From assembly GCA_963813375.1 (NCBI GenBank), contig CAWEYT010000023.1, forward strand, positions 62,001-126,000: a DNA stretch of 64,000 nucleotides. Reading direction: 5' to 3'. The notes beneath the pieces were generated by a model, which did not search any database, was not told where the DNA came from, and worked only from the letters and a program-made list of their open reading frames with translations. The DNA is from DASTFY01 sp963813375. GTDB taxonomy: Bacteria; Actinomycetota; Acidimicrobiia; Acidimicrobiales; Ilumatobacteraceae. Made by a program: the position numbers and the translations under genes. Shown piece after piece: positions 1 to 8,610 of this stretch; position 1 is the first letter of the stretch, and the number at the start of each line of letters is the position of its first letter.

Positions 1-123
1 GGAGCGTGGCGGCTCTCCGAGCCGGCGCGCTCGTTGTGCCCCCGCTGCGGATCGGCCAAGGTGCCGCACGTGGTCTGCCCGACATGTGGCTGGTACAAGA
101 ACCGCGTCGCCGTCGACGTCTGA
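1..123 (+). CDS. rpmF: 50S ribosomal protein L32 (3' end only)
   Basis: Frame 1 is open from the window edge to TGA at 121-123 and encodes the last 40 residues of L32, a small zinc-binding protein of the large ribosomal subunit. Two cysteine pairs (CPRC and CPTC, 10 residues apart) followed by GWYKNR are the family hallmark. The start lies outside the window. It is followed 46 nt later by plsX, the usual bacterial rpmF-plsX order, so the two are probably co-transcribed. Confidence 0.93.
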   Translation, partial: GAWRLSEPARSLCPRCGSAKVPHVVCPTCGWYKNRVAVDV

Positions 124-169
124 ACCTCCGGCACGCTCCGAAGCGGCTGCTGCCAGGTCGTTGCCGCTG

Positions 170-1141
170 ATGCTCCCCATCGCCGTCGACGCCATGGGCG
201 GCGACAAGGCGCCCGCCGAGATCGTCGCCGGCGCCCGCCGGGCGGCCGACGAGCTGGGGATCGAGATCGTCCTGGTCGGCCCCGAGGGCCTCGACACCGG
301 CGGCCTCCCACGCCTCGCGGCGTCCGAGGTGATCGGGATGGGGGAGGATCCGGCCGGGGGCGTGCGCCGCAAGAAGGACGCCTCGCTGGTGCGGGCCGCC
401 GAGGCGGTGCGCGATGGCGCCGCGTCGGCGATGGTCTCTGCTGGCAACACCGGCGCGGCCATGGCGTCCGCGCTGCTCCGGATGGGGCGGATCAAGGGCG
501 TGAGCCGGCCGGCCATCGCCACCGTCATCCCCGTACCCGGTAGCACCCGGGCGACCGTGCTGCTCGACGCCGGTGCCAACGCCGAGTGCCAGCCGGAATG
601 GCTCGTCCAGTTCGCGCAGATGGGCTCGGTCTTCGCCCGTCACCGCTTCGGCCTCGACACGCCGAAGGTCGGCCTGCTCTCCATCGGCGAGGAGAACACC
701 AAGGGCAACACCCTCGTCAAGGAGACCAACGCGCTGCTGCAGGAGGCGCCGGGCGTGACGTTCATCGGCAACGTCGAGGGTCGCGACATCCTCACCGACG
801 ACGTCGACATCGTCGTCACCGACGGGTTCAGCGGCAACGTCGTCCTCAAGTCGCTCGAGGGGGCGCTCCCCGCCATCATGAACGCCGTCGAGCAGGCGCT
901 GACATCCGAAGACCACCTCGCCGCCGGCTTCGAGCCCATGCGGCCGGTCTTCGACGGCCTGTACGAGAGCCTGGAGCCCGAGAGCTTCGGTGGCGCGATG
1001 CTCCTCGGTGTTCGTGGGGTGTGCATCATCAGCCACGGCTCGTCGAGCGCGAAGGCCATGTTCAACGCCATCAAGATGGCCCGGGAGATGGTCGTCGAGG
1101 ACGTCGTGGCCGAGCTGCGGGCGGCGGTGACGGACGACTGA
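170..1141 (+). CDS. plsX: phosphate acyltransferase PlsX
   Basis: 323-residue acyl-ACP:phosphate acyltransferase, which makes acyl-phosphate for the first acylation of glycerol 3-phosphate in phospholipid synthesis; peripheral to the inner membrane. The ATG at 170 gives the family N-terminus MLPIAVDAMGGDKAP; the open frame extends to 86, but that part overlaps rpmF and has no family similarity. The conserved DGFSGN stretch lies near residues 218-223. Followed by acp, as in many bacteria, so substrate carrier and enzyme are made together. Confidence 0.95.
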   Translation: MLPIAVDAMGGDKAPAEIVAGARRAADELGIEIVLVGPEGLDTGGLPRLAASEVIGMGEDPAGGVRRKKDASLVRAAEAVRDGAASAMVSAGNTGAAMASALLRMGRIKGVSRPAIATVIPVPGSTRATVLLDAGANAECQPEWLVQFAQMGSVFARHRFGLDTPKVGLLSIGEENTKGNTLVKETNALLQEAPGVTFIGNVEGRDILTDDVDIVVTDGFSGNVVLKSLEGALPAIMNAVEQALTSEDHLAAGFEPMRPVFDGLYESLEPESFGGAMLLGVRGVCIISHGSSSAKAMFNAIKMAREMVVEDVVAELRAAVTDD

Positions 1142-1158
1142 GGGCGCCCACCGGCCGC

Positions 1159-1164
1159 TACCAT
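1159..1164 (+). promoter_or_regulatory. possible -10 box (TACCAT) before acp
   Basis: TACCAT fits the TAnnnT -10 pattern seen at many starts in this window and would give a leader of about 20-25 nt carrying the acp ribosome-binding site. No clear -35 element. It may add to read-through from plsX. Confidence 0.35.
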
Positions 1165-1193
1165 CAGCAGGCGCTCAACCCAGGAGGTCAGAC

Positions 1194-1490
1194 GTGCCGG
1201 CCGAGACCCACGTCGAGCAGGGCCCGCTCGACCGCAACGCCATCTTCGAGATCGTGCGTGATCGGCTGGCCGACATCCTCGAGATCGATCCGGCCACCAT
1301 CGCCGAGGGCCAGTCGTTCGTCGACGACCTCGACGCCGACTCGCTGGCGCTCATCGAGCTGGTCGAGGCCCTCGAGGAGGAGCTGGGGGAGCGGAGCGTG
1401 GGCTTCCGCATCGAGGACGAGGACCTCGCGGACCTGAAGAGCGTGCGGGACGCCGTCGACTACGTGTACGACCGGGTCAAGGGGAGCTGA
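1194..1490 (+). CDS. acpP: acyl carrier protein
   Basis: 98-residue acyl carrier protein that holds growing acyl chains on a 4'-phosphopantetheine arm. The attachment serine is S50 in the motif DLDADSLALIEL, followed by the acidic helix LVEALEEELG. The GTG start is fixed by a strong ribosome-binding site AGGAGG at 1183-1188. It is longer than the usual 75-80 residues, with about 15 extra N-terminal residues. It sits between plsX and rnc, the common bacterial order. A role in primary fatty-acid synthesis is inferred from this context. Confidence 0.92.
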   Translation: MPAETHVEQGPLDRNAIFEIVRDRLADILEIDPATIAEGQSFVDDLDADSLALIELVEALEEELGERSVGFRIEDEDLADLKSVRDAVDYVYDRVKGS

Positions 1491-1545
1491 CACGGACCAG
1501 CAGATCCATGAGCTGAGCGGGCGGCTCGGCTACGTCTTCGGTGAC

Positions 1546-2211
1546 GTGGCCCTGCTGCGCCAAGCTCTCGCCCATCGCTCGTGGTGCGCGGAAGTCGCCG
1601 GGCAGGCCTCCAACGAACGGCTGGAGTTCCTGGGCGACGCCGTCCTCGGTTGGGTCGTGGCCGACCTCGCCTACCGCCAGGAGGACGACCTGGACGAGGG
1701 GAAGCTGACCGACCTGCGCAAGGCCATCGTCAACGCCGACGCGCTCGCCAAGGTGGCCGAGGAGCTCGGGGTCGGCCACGCCCTGCTGCTCGGCAAGGGC
1801 GAGGCCGCGGCGGGCGGGCGGCAGAAGCGCTCGATCCTCTCGGACGCCTTCGAGGCGATCATCGGCGCCGTCTACCTCGACGGCGGGGCGGAGGTCGGCT
1901 ACGAGTTCGTCCAGCGGCTGCTGGGCCAGCGGATCGTCGACACCGTCCACGCCCTCGGCGCGCTCGATCACAAGACGGCGCTGCAGGAGCTGGCCGTGCG
2001 CCTGTTCGAAACCCCACCGCTCTACCGCCTGCGCGACGAGGGGCCCGACCACGCCAAGCGCTTCTTCGCCCAGGCCGAGGTGGCCGGCCGGGTGTGGGGG
2101 CAGGGCGAGGGGCGGAGCAAGAAGCAGGCCGAGCAGGCAGCGGCCCGGGAGGCGTTCGAGGCCCTGGTCAGCAGCGCGGAGGAGACCGCGGCGCTGCCGA
2201 CCGACGCCTGA
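1546..2211 (+). CDS. rnc: ribonuclease III
   Basis: Double-strand-specific endoribonuclease that matures rRNA and trims structured mRNA. The catalytic signature NERLEFLGDAVL and the second acidic motif SDAFEAIIGAVYLDGG are present, followed by a C-terminal dsRNA-binding domain (KTALQEL to AREAFEAL). GTG 1546 is the first canonical start, but the same frame upstream encodes the conserved N-terminal helix (HELSGRLGYVFGD). The true start is therefore probably near 1492-1513, where only ACG, ATC or CTG codons exist, just after an AAGGGGAG sequence at 1479-1486. From 1492 the protein would be 239 residues, the usual actinobacterial length. Confidence 0.93.
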   Translation: MALLRQALAHRSWCAEVAGQASNERLEFLGDAVLGWVVADLAYRQEDDLDEGKLTDLRKAIVNADALAKVAEELGVGHALLLGKGEAAAGGRQKRSILSDAFEAIIGAVYLDGGAEVGYEFVQRLLGQRIVDTVHALGALDHKTALQELAVRLFETPPLYRLRDEGPDHAKRFFAQAEVAGRVWGQGEGRSKKQAEQAAAREAFEALVSSAEETAALPTDA

Positions 2212-2217
2212 GCGGTC

Positions 2218-3051
2218 ATGCCGGAGCTGCCCGAGGTCGAGACCATCCGGCGCGGGCTCGAGGCTCGGGTCGTCGGCCGGCGCATCGAGCGGGTCGATGT
2301 CGGGCGGGAGCGCACGGTACGGCGCACCTCGCGCCAAGCGGTCATCGACGGCCTGACCGGGACGACGGTGACGTCCGCGGCACGGCGCGGCAAGTACCTC
2401 GTCTGCGCGCTCGACTCCGGCGACGCCGTCATGATCCACCTGCGGATGAGCGGCCAGCTGCTGCTGGCCCCGCTCGGCATGCCGAGGCCGCCCCACAGTC
2501 ACATCGTCATGTCCCTGGACGGCGAGGAGCTGCGCTTCGTGGATCCCCGCACGTTCGGCGAGGTCGTGGTGTTCGATCCCGCGCACGCGGAGGTCGAGGT
2601 CCCCGAGTTGAGCCGGCTCGGCCCGGACCCCCTGGTGGACGGTCTGACCACGGCTCTGCTGCGGGCCGGGCTGGCCGGCCGCTCCAGGCCTCTCAAGGCC
2701 TGGCTGCTGGACCAGCACCTGCTGGCCGGGCTCGGCAACATCTACTCCGACGAGGTCCTGCACGCCGCCCGGCTGCGCTTCGACCGGCCGGCCGGGAGCG
2801 TCGACACCCGGCAGATCCGCGCCCTGCGGCAGGCCATCGACGACGTGCTGGCCGCGGCCATCGCCGCCGGCGGTTCGACCTTGGGCGACAACCAGTACGT
2901 CGGCCTGTTCGGCGAACCCGGCCGCTACCAGCTTCAGCACCGCGTCTACGGGCGAGCCGGCGCACCCTGCCCCCGCTGCCGGCGGTCCACGATCGTGCGC
3001 GTCCGGTTCGGGGGCCGCTCGACCTACTTCTGTCCGCGTTGCCAGAAGTAG
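2218..3051 (+). CDS. mutM: formamidopyrimidine-DNA glycosylase (Fpg/MutM)
   Basis: 277-residue DNA glycosylase/AP lyase that excises 8-oxoguanine and ring-opened purines. It starts with the catalytic PELPEVE (P2 is the Schiff-base nucleophile after Met removal, E3 the general acid), has the beta-hairpin lysine in RRGKYLV and DPRTFGE in the middle, and ends in a zinc finger with two CPRC pairs (CPRCRR and FCPRCQK). The ATG is 6 nt after the rnc stop, so it is translated from the same mRNA. Confidence 0.96.
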   Translation: MPELPEVETIRRGLEARVVGRRIERVDVGRERTVRRTSRQAVIDGLTGTTVTSAARRGKYLVCALDSGDAVMIHLRMSGQLLLAPLGMPRPPHSHIVMSLDGEELRFVDPRTFGEVVVFDPAHAEVEVPELSRLGPDPLVDGLTTALLRAGLAGRSRPLKAWLLDQHLLAGLGNIYSDEVLHAARLRFDRPAGSVDTRQIRALRQAIDDVLAAAIAAGGSTLGDNQYVGLFGEPGRYQLQHRVYGRAGAPCPRCRRSTIVRVRFGGRSTYFCPRCQK

Positions 3052-3086
3052 TGGCAAGGGGGAGGGCATGGCCCCAACACGCCCGG

Positions 3087-4430
3087 CTACGAGCGTCGGT
3101 TGGTGTCGATGAACTCGCGGAGCCACAGCGCGCTGTCCTTGGGCGTGCGCACCATGGTCTCGTAGTCGACGTGGATCACCCCGAAGCGGGGGCCGTAGCC
3201 GTCGTGCCACTCCAGGTTGTCGAAGGCGGACCACACGAAGTAGCCGAACACATCGACGCCGTCGGCCATGGCTGACCCCATCGCCTCCAAGTGCTCGGCC
3301 AGGTACGTGATGCGGCGGTCGTCCATGACCCGCCCGTCGATCAGCGCGTCCGTGAACGCGGCGCCGTTCTCGGTGACGGCGACTGGCGGGAGCCCGGGGT
3401 AGGTGTCGCGCAGGTGCCGCAGGAGGTCGGCCAGGCCGTTCGGCGTCACCGGCCAGGACAGGTCGGTGACGAGGTCGGTGCGCGCGGCGAGGTGGGCCGG
3501 CGGCGCGAACGGATACGGCCACGGTTCGGGCTCAGCCGGCGGCTCGAACAGCAGGTCGTGGTAGTAGTTCACGCCCAGCCACTCGAGGGGCGCGGCGATG
3601 GTCTCGAGGTCTCCAGGCTCGATCAGGTCGTCGAGCACGGGAGCCAGGTCGTCCAGGACGTCCTTGGGGTACGCGCCGGTGAGGACCGGGTCGAGGAACC
3701 AGCGGTTGCGGAGGCCGTCGACCCGCCGCACCGCGTCGTCGCCGATGCCGTCGAGGCCGATCACCGGCGCCAGGTTGAGGACCAGGCCGAGCTCGGCACC
3801 GGGGCGGGCGGCCCGCATCGCGTCGACCGCCAGCCCGTGGCCCAGCAGCAGGTGATGGGACGCAGCCACCGCGGCGCGGGCGTTCCGCACCCCGGGCGCG
3901 TGGATACCCGCGAAGTGACCGAGGAACGCCGCGCACCAGGGCTCGTTGAGGGTGGCCCAGCGGGTCACGCGGTCGCCGAGGCGATCGATCATCAGGGCCG
4001 CGTAGTCCGCGAACCACGAGGCCGTGACCCGCGTCGGCCACCCTCCCTCGTCCTGCAGGGCCTGGGGGAGGTCCCAGTGGTACAGCGTCGGGTACGGCTC
4101 GAGCCCTGCCTCCAGCATCTCGTCGACGAGCTGGTCGTAGAAGCCGAGTCCGGCGCGGTTGACGGTGCCGCGGCCCTGCGGCAGCACCCGCGGCCACGAG
4201 ATGGAGAAGCGGTACGCGCCGTAGCCGAGGTCGGCCAGCAGCGCGATGTCCTCGCGGTGGCGGTGGTAGTGGTCGATGGCGACGTCGCCGGTCGCCCCGT
4301 CCGCGACCCGGCCGGGCTGCCGGCAGAACGTGTCCCAGATCGACGGGCCCTTGCCGTCCTCGCGGCTCGCCCCTTCGATCTGGAACGCCGACGTCGCGGC
4401 GCCCCAGACGAACCCGGCCGGGAACCTCAC
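3087..4430 (-). CDS. GH1 family beta-glucosidase
   Basis: 447-residue glycoside hydrolase family 1 enzyme, a cytosolic retaining beta-glucosidase-type hydrolase of disaccharides or aryl glucosides. The N-terminus FPAGFVWGAATSAFQIEG is the GH1 signature; the acid/base is E163 in TLNEP and the nucleophile is E354 in VTENG. I place the start at GTG 4430 because this gives the normal family length. The frame is also open upstream and joins a cyclic-nucleotide-binding domain, but one extra C near 4465 explains that join. The upstream gene would stop 2 nt before this GTG, so the two form a tight pair. No signal peptide. Confidence 0.9.
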   Translation of the reverse strand: MRFPAGFVWGAATSAFQIEGASREDGKGPSIWDTFCRQPGRVADGATGDVAIDHYHRHREDIALLADLGYGAYRFSISWPRVLPQGRGTVNRAGLGFYDQLVDEMLEAGLEPYPTLYHWDLPQALQDEGGWPTRVTASWFADYAALMIDRLGDRVTRWATLNEPWCAAFLGHFAGIHAPGVRNARAAVAASHHLLLGHGLAVDAMRAARPGAELGLVLNLAPVIGLDGIGDDAVRRVDGLRNRWFLDPVLTGAYPKDVLDDLAPVLDDLIEPGDLETIAAPLEWLGVNYYHDLLFEPPAEPEPWPYPFAPPAHLAARTDLVTDLSWPVTPNGLADLLRHLRDTYPGLPPVAVTENGAAFTDALIDGRVMDDRRITYLAEHLEAMGSAMADGVDVFGYFVWSAFDNLEWHDGYGPRFGVIHVDYETMVRTPKDSALWLREFIDTNRRS

Positions 4431-4432
4431 CC

Positions 4433-4874
4433 TCAGTGGAGCTGGGCGTCCGTCGCCCGCAGGCGGCGCGGCCAGCTTCTCCAGCATCTTGAAGGCGATG
4501 TCCGGGTGCTCGCGCAGGACCGGCCGGATGGAGATCGACGCCAGCGAGAGGGTCTCCAGGTCGTCGACGGCCGTCACCGTGGCCGAGCGGGGTTGCCGGT
4601 CGATCATGGCCAGCTCGCCGAAGTAGTTGCCGGGGCCGAACTCGGCCACGACCGTGCCGCCGACGGACGCGGTGGCTCGTCCGCTGGCGATGAGATGGAA
4701 GCGTCCGCTCTCGTCGCCCTCGGCGACCACGACCTCCCCCGGCCCGTAGTGGTAGTCGCGAGCGACGTTGGCCAACACGTCCAGCTCCCGTGGCTCCAGC
4801 TCGGCGAACAGGTCGACGGCCTGGAGGCTCTTGGCGAACGGATGCGGCTCGGTCTGGGCCTGCTTGCGGGCCAT
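4433..4874 (-). CDS. small cyclic-nucleotide-binding-domain protein (apparent frameshift)
   Basis: About 146 residues forming one Crp-type cNMP-binding beta-roll with the cassette FGELA...RQPRSATV and no DNA-binding helix-turn-helix. Read without a shift, the frame runs on into the GH1 gene. With one C removed near 4465 the end becomes EKLAARLRATDAQLH and stop (TGA 4433-4435), the typical LA-RLR-D tail of stand-alone proteins of this kind in actinobacteria. ATG 4874 is preferred to GTG 4889 because GGAGG sits 8 nt upstream of it. Ligand and partner are unknown. Confidence 0.75.
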
Positions 4875-4906
4875 GCGGCATGCCTCCACGGTGATGGGCA
4901 GGTTCC

Positions 4907-4912
4907 AGCGTA
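4907..4912 (-). promoter_or_regulatory. -10 box (TACGCT) for the cNMP-binding/GH1 pair
   Basis: On the minus strand TACGCT lies 32 nt before ATG 4874, leaving a short leader that contains the GGAGG ribosome-binding site. It is back to back with the smc promoter at 4988. Confidence 0.35.
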
Positions 4913-4987
4913 GGCGACGGCGACGGCGGTCACGCGCCCGCTCGTTCGCGGCACGCGAGGTTCCCCGATCGCGCCGAGACCCTCAGG

Positions 4988-4993
4988 TAGCGT
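4988..4993 (+). promoter_or_regulatory. -10 box (TAGCGT) for smc
   Basis: TAGCGT ends 11 nt before GTG 5005, so the transcript would start within a few bases of the start codon. No ribosome-binding site is visible, consistent with a near-leaderless mRNA. Confidence 0.45.
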
Positions 4994-5004
4994 CGACGCT
5001 CGCC

Positions 5005-8000
5005 GTGTTCCTTCGCCAGCTCACCCTCAAGGGCTTCAAGTCCTTCGCCGACACCACCGCGCTCGACCTGGAGCCGGGCGTGACCGTCGTCGTGGGCCCG
5101 AACGGCAGCGGCAAGTCGAACGTGGTGGACGCCATCGCCTGGGTCCTCGGAGCGCAGGCGCCCAGCAGCGTGCGCAGCCAGAAGATGGACGACGTCATCT
5201 TCGCCGGCACCGCCCGCCGCCCCGCGCTGGGCCGCGCCGAGGTCAGCCTGACCATCGACAACGCCGCCGGGCTGCTGCCGATCGAGTTCAGCGAGGTCAC
5301 GATCACCCGCACGCTCTGGCGTTCGGGCGACAGCGAGTACGCCATCAACGGCGTGCCGTGCCGGCTCCTCGACGTCCAGGAGCTGCTGAGCGACTCGGGA
5401 GTCGGCCGGCAGCAGCACGTCATCGTCAGCCAGGGGCAGATCGACGGCGTCCTGAACGCCCGGCCCGAGGATCGGCGGTCGATCATCGAGGAGGCGGCAG
5501 GGGTCCTCAAGTTCCGCAAGCGCAAGGAGCGGGCCGAACGCCGCCTCGACGCCACGGAGGGCAACCTCGTCCGGGTGCAGGACCTGCTGCGCGAGGTCCG
5601 CCGCCAGCTCCGCCCGCTGGAGCGCCAGGCCGAGGCCGCCCGCCGCCACGGCGAGGTCGTCGGGGAGCTGACGGCGCTGCGCATCCACGTGGCGGGGCGC
5701 GACCTCGCGGCCCTGCAACGCCGCGGGGAGACGCTGGCGCAGGAGCGACGCCAGCTCGAGGACCAGGAGGGTGAGGTCCGCCGGGATCTGGCCCGCATGG
5801 ACGCCGCCGTCCTGGCCGCGGAGGCCAGCCTCGGCGCCGGCGGTGTCGGCGAGGTGGGCGACGCGCTGGTCCGGGTCGAGCAACTGCGTGAGCGGGCCCG
5901 GGGCCTGTCGGCCGTCCTGCTGGAACGGCGCCGGAGCCTCGATCGTGACCGCGTCCAACTCATGGACGAGAGCGTCGCCGTGAGCCTGGAGGCCGAGGCG
6001 GCCCGGCTGCGTTCCGAGCTCTCGGTCGTGGCGGACGCCCGGCGGGCGCTGGAGCCGGAGCTGCGGGCCCTGGAGGACGACGAGTGGACCGCGGGGGGCG
6101 CCGAGCCGGCAACCGACGGCGATGCCGAGGACGAGGACGCCGCCGACGGCACGCGTGCCGCCAGGGCGGCCGCCGAGGTGCGGGGCGAGCTCCACGCCCG
6201 GCGCGCGGCCCGGCTGCAGGGATCCGAGGCGCTGACGCGCTCCGGCACGCGCATCGCCGCCCTCGAGGAGGAGGAGCGGCTGCTGGCGACCCGGATCACC
6301 GAGCTCGACCAGCAGGTCGCCCAGTTCGTCGAGACGGAGGGACCGCTGGCGGCCGAGGTCGAGGCCGCAGGGGCCGCGCTCGAGCGGCGCGAGGCGGAGG
6401 TCGCGGCGGCGGAGGCGGCCCACCGAGAGGCCGAGGCCCGCGCCACCGCGTGGACCGCCCGCGTCGAGGCGCTCGCCCAGGCGCTGGACGCGGCGCGGGC
6501 CAAGGCGGGCGCCGAGCACCTCGAGGACGTCGACGGTGTGCTGGGCTCGTTGCTGGACCTGGTGGAGATCGAGCGCGGGTGGGAGGCCGCCGTCGAGGCG
6601 GCCCTCGGTGAGGCGCTGGCGTCGGTCGTCGTGACGGACGCAGGCGTGGCGCGCCGTGCGCTCGGCCACCTGCACGAGGCCCGGGTCCACGGTGGGGTGC
6701 TCGCACCAGGGACGGCGCCGTCCGGGCGCACGACCACCCCCGCCGTGGGCCTGACCAGGGGCCGGTCCGTGCGGTCTCTCGTGCGGGCGGACGACCCGCG
6801 GGTGGCGACCCTCCTGGACGATCTCCTGGCCGGCGCGGTCGTGGTCGACGGACAGTGGTCCGACGCGCTCGACCTCGCTCTCGCGCACGCGGATGTGACG
6901 GTCGTGACCCGGGCAGGTGACCGCTTCTCCCCGGCCGGCTTCCGCGTCGGATCGGGCGGTGCGGGGGCCACGGCCGCTGCGCTGGACGAGGCCCGTACCA
7001 CGAGCGCCGCCGTGGCCGTCAACGTGACGACCGCCGAGCACCGGCTGGTCAGCGTCGGCGAGGAGCGGGACGCGCTGCACGCCGGTCACGAGTCGCTCCG
7101 GGCCCGCCTCGAATCCCTGGTCGCCGAGCGCACCGCGGCCGAGCAGGCCGTGGACGGGGCGCGCCGCCGCTCCGACGACCTGCGGGCGGCGCTCGACCAG
7201 GCCCGATCCGAGCGCGACGCCTTCGTGGCCGCCGGTGCCCGGGAGGACGCGGCCATCGCCGAGCTGGAGCGGTCCCTCGAGGCCCTGGAGGCGGACGAGG
7301 CCACGGAGGTGGAGGCGGCGCGTCTGCGCTACGAGCAGCGCCGCCGCCGCGAGGAGCGGGCCCAGGCCCTTGCCATCCGCCGCCGGGACCTGGCCGTGCG
7401 GACCGCCGGTGTGGACGAGCGCGCTGCCGTGCTGGGGCAGCGGTTGCAGGACGTCGAGAGCCGCTTGGCCGCCGGCAGCCGGGCGCAGGCCGACGCCGGT
7501 GCTCGCGTCGAGCTCATCGAGCGCTCGTCCCGCGCGGTCGAGCGCCTCGCCGAGCTGGTCGAGCGCCACCGGCGCACGGTCGAGCTGCGCCTCACCGAGC
7601 TGCACGAGCAACGGCGCCGACAGCTGGAGGAGGCGCGCGCGGCCACGCTGGCGCTCGAGCAGCTTCGGGTCGAACGGGCGGATGCCGAACGGCGCCTGGC
7701 CGAGGTGGCTGAGCGGCAGCGTCGCTGCGAGATCTCGGAGGCCGAGGTGCGGACCCGCCTCGAGGCCGCGGTCGAGCACGTTCGCCACGAGCTCGACACG
7801 GAGCCGTCCGTCGCCATGGCGACCGAGCAGCCGTCCCTTCCCGAAGGTGTCACGGCGGCGGCCCGGGTGCGGGACCTGGAGCGCGAGATCCGCCTCATGG
7901 GTCCCATCAACCCGCTGGCCCTGGAGGAGTTCACGGCCCTGCAGGAGCGCCACGGCTTCCTCGAGCAGCAGCTGGAGGACGTCCGCTCGACCCGCCGCGA

Positions 8001-8499
8001 GCTGCAACGGGTCATCCGCTCGGTCGACGCCGAGATCCAGTCGGTCTTCGCCGCCGCCTTCGCCGACGTCAGCGAGAACTTCACGGCGCTGTTCACGACC
8101 CTGTTCCCGGGTGGAGCGGGGCGGCTGCTGCTGACGCAACCCGAGGACCTCCTCGCCACCGGCATCGAGGTCGAGGCCAAGCCGTCGGGCAAGAACGTGA
8201 AGAAGCTGTCGCTGCTGTCGGGCGGCGAACGCTCGCTCACCGCGCTGGCCTTCCTGTTCGCGGTGTTCCGGAGCCGCCCGTCGCCCTTCTACGTCATGGA
8301 CGAGGTGGAGGCCGCCCTCGACGACGTCAACCTCCACCGCTTCCTCGGCCTCGTCGCCGAGTTCCGCGCCGACGCCCAGCTGCTCGTGGTCAGCCATCAA
8401 AAGCGCACGATGGAGGCGGCCGACTCCCTCATCGGCGTCACCATGCAGCCGGGAGGCTCCTCGAAGGTCCTCGTCGAGCGGATCTCGACGCAGGTGTGA
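5005..8499 (+). CDS. smc: chromosome segregation ATPase SMC
   Basis: 1164-residue condensin subunit that loops and compacts DNA for chromosome segregation. The N-terminal head has Walker A GPNGSGKSN (31-39) and the Q-loop region VSQGQID. Two long coiled coils rich in Glu, Arg and Ala surround a hinge around residues 510-640 (VDGVLGSLLDLVEIERGWEAAVEAALGEAL onward is the hinge). The C-terminal head has LSGGE (1071-1075) and Walker B FYVMDEVEAALD. GTG 5005 was chosen because MFLRQLTLKGFKSFAD is the family start and a -10 box precedes it. The ScpA/ScpB partners are not in this window. Confidence 0.96.
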   Translation: MFLRQLTLKGFKSFADTTALDLEPGVTVVVGPNGSGKSNVVDAIAWVLGAQAPSSVRSQKMDDVIFAGTARRPALGRAEVSLTIDNAAGLLPIEFSEVTITRTLWRSGDSEYAINGVPCRLLDVQELLSDSGVGRQQHVIVSQGQIDGVLNARPEDRRSIIEEAAGVLKFRKRKERAERRLDATEGNLVRVQDLLREVRRQLRPLERQAEAARRHGEVVGELTALRIHVAGRDLAALQRRGETLAQERRQLEDQEGEVRRDLARMDAAVLAAEASLGAGGVGEVGDALVRVEQLRERARGLSAVLLERRRSLDRDRVQLMDESVAVSLEAEAARLRSELSVVADARRALEPELRALEDDEWTAGGAEPATDGDAEDEDAADGTRAARAAAEVRGELHARRAARLQGSEALTRSGTRIAALEEEERLLATRITELDQQVAQFVETEGPLAAEVEAAGAALERREAEVAAAEAAHREAEARATAWTARVEALAQALDAARAKAGAEHLEDVDGVLGSLLDLVEIERGWEAAVEAALGEALASVVVTDAGVARRALGHLHEARVHGGVLAPGTAPSGRTTTPAVGLTRGRSVRSLVRADDPRVATLLDDLLAGAVVVDGQWSDALDLALAHADVTVVTRAGDRFSPAGFRVGSGGAGATAAALDEARTTSAAVAVNVTTAEHRLVSVGEERDALHAGHESLRARLESLVAERTAAEQAVDGARRRSDDLRAALDQARSERDAFVAAGAREDAAIAELERSLEALEADEATEVEAARLRYEQRRRREERAQALAIRRRDLAVRTAGVDERAAVLGQRLQDVESRLAAGSRAQADAGARVELIERSSRAVERLAELVERHRRTVELRLTELHEQRRRQLEEARAATLALEQLRVERADAERRLAEVAERQRRCEISEAEVRTRLEAAVEHVRHELDTEPSVAMATEQPSLPEGVTAAARVRDLEREIRLMGPINPLALEEFTALQERHGFLEQQLEDVRSTRRELQRVIRSVDAEIQSVFAAAFADVSENFTALFTTLFPGGAGRLLLTQPEDLLATGIEVEAKPSGKNVKKLSLLSGGERSLTALAFLFAVFRSRPSPFYVMDEVEAALDDVNLHRFLGLVAEFRADAQLLVVSHQKRTMEAADSLIGVTMQPGGSSKVLVERISTQV

Positions 8500-8561
8500 G
8501 GTCCGGTGCGGGCATGGCCGGGGGCGGCCGTGCGTTGAGGCTCGGCCGCAGGGCGGCGGTG

Positions 8562-8567
8562 TAACGT
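8562..8567 (+). promoter_or_regulatory. possible -10 box (TAACGT) for the polyamine-type ABC operon
   Basis: TAACGT lies about 43 nt before GTG 8611 in the 111-nt smc-ABC gap. The leader contains GGAGGG and AGGGG ahead of the GTG. Confidence 0.3.
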
Positions 8568-8610
8568 GACCGCTCCAACTGGTCAGCCGGGGTTCGGAGG
8601 GTAGGGGCGA

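Noticed and set aside
3087..4874. Novel cyclic-nucleotide-regulated GH1 beta-glucosidase fusion
   Set aside because: A single extra C near 4465 explains it: the next frame holds a normal end for the cNMP protein, its stop, and a normal GH1 start 2 nt later.
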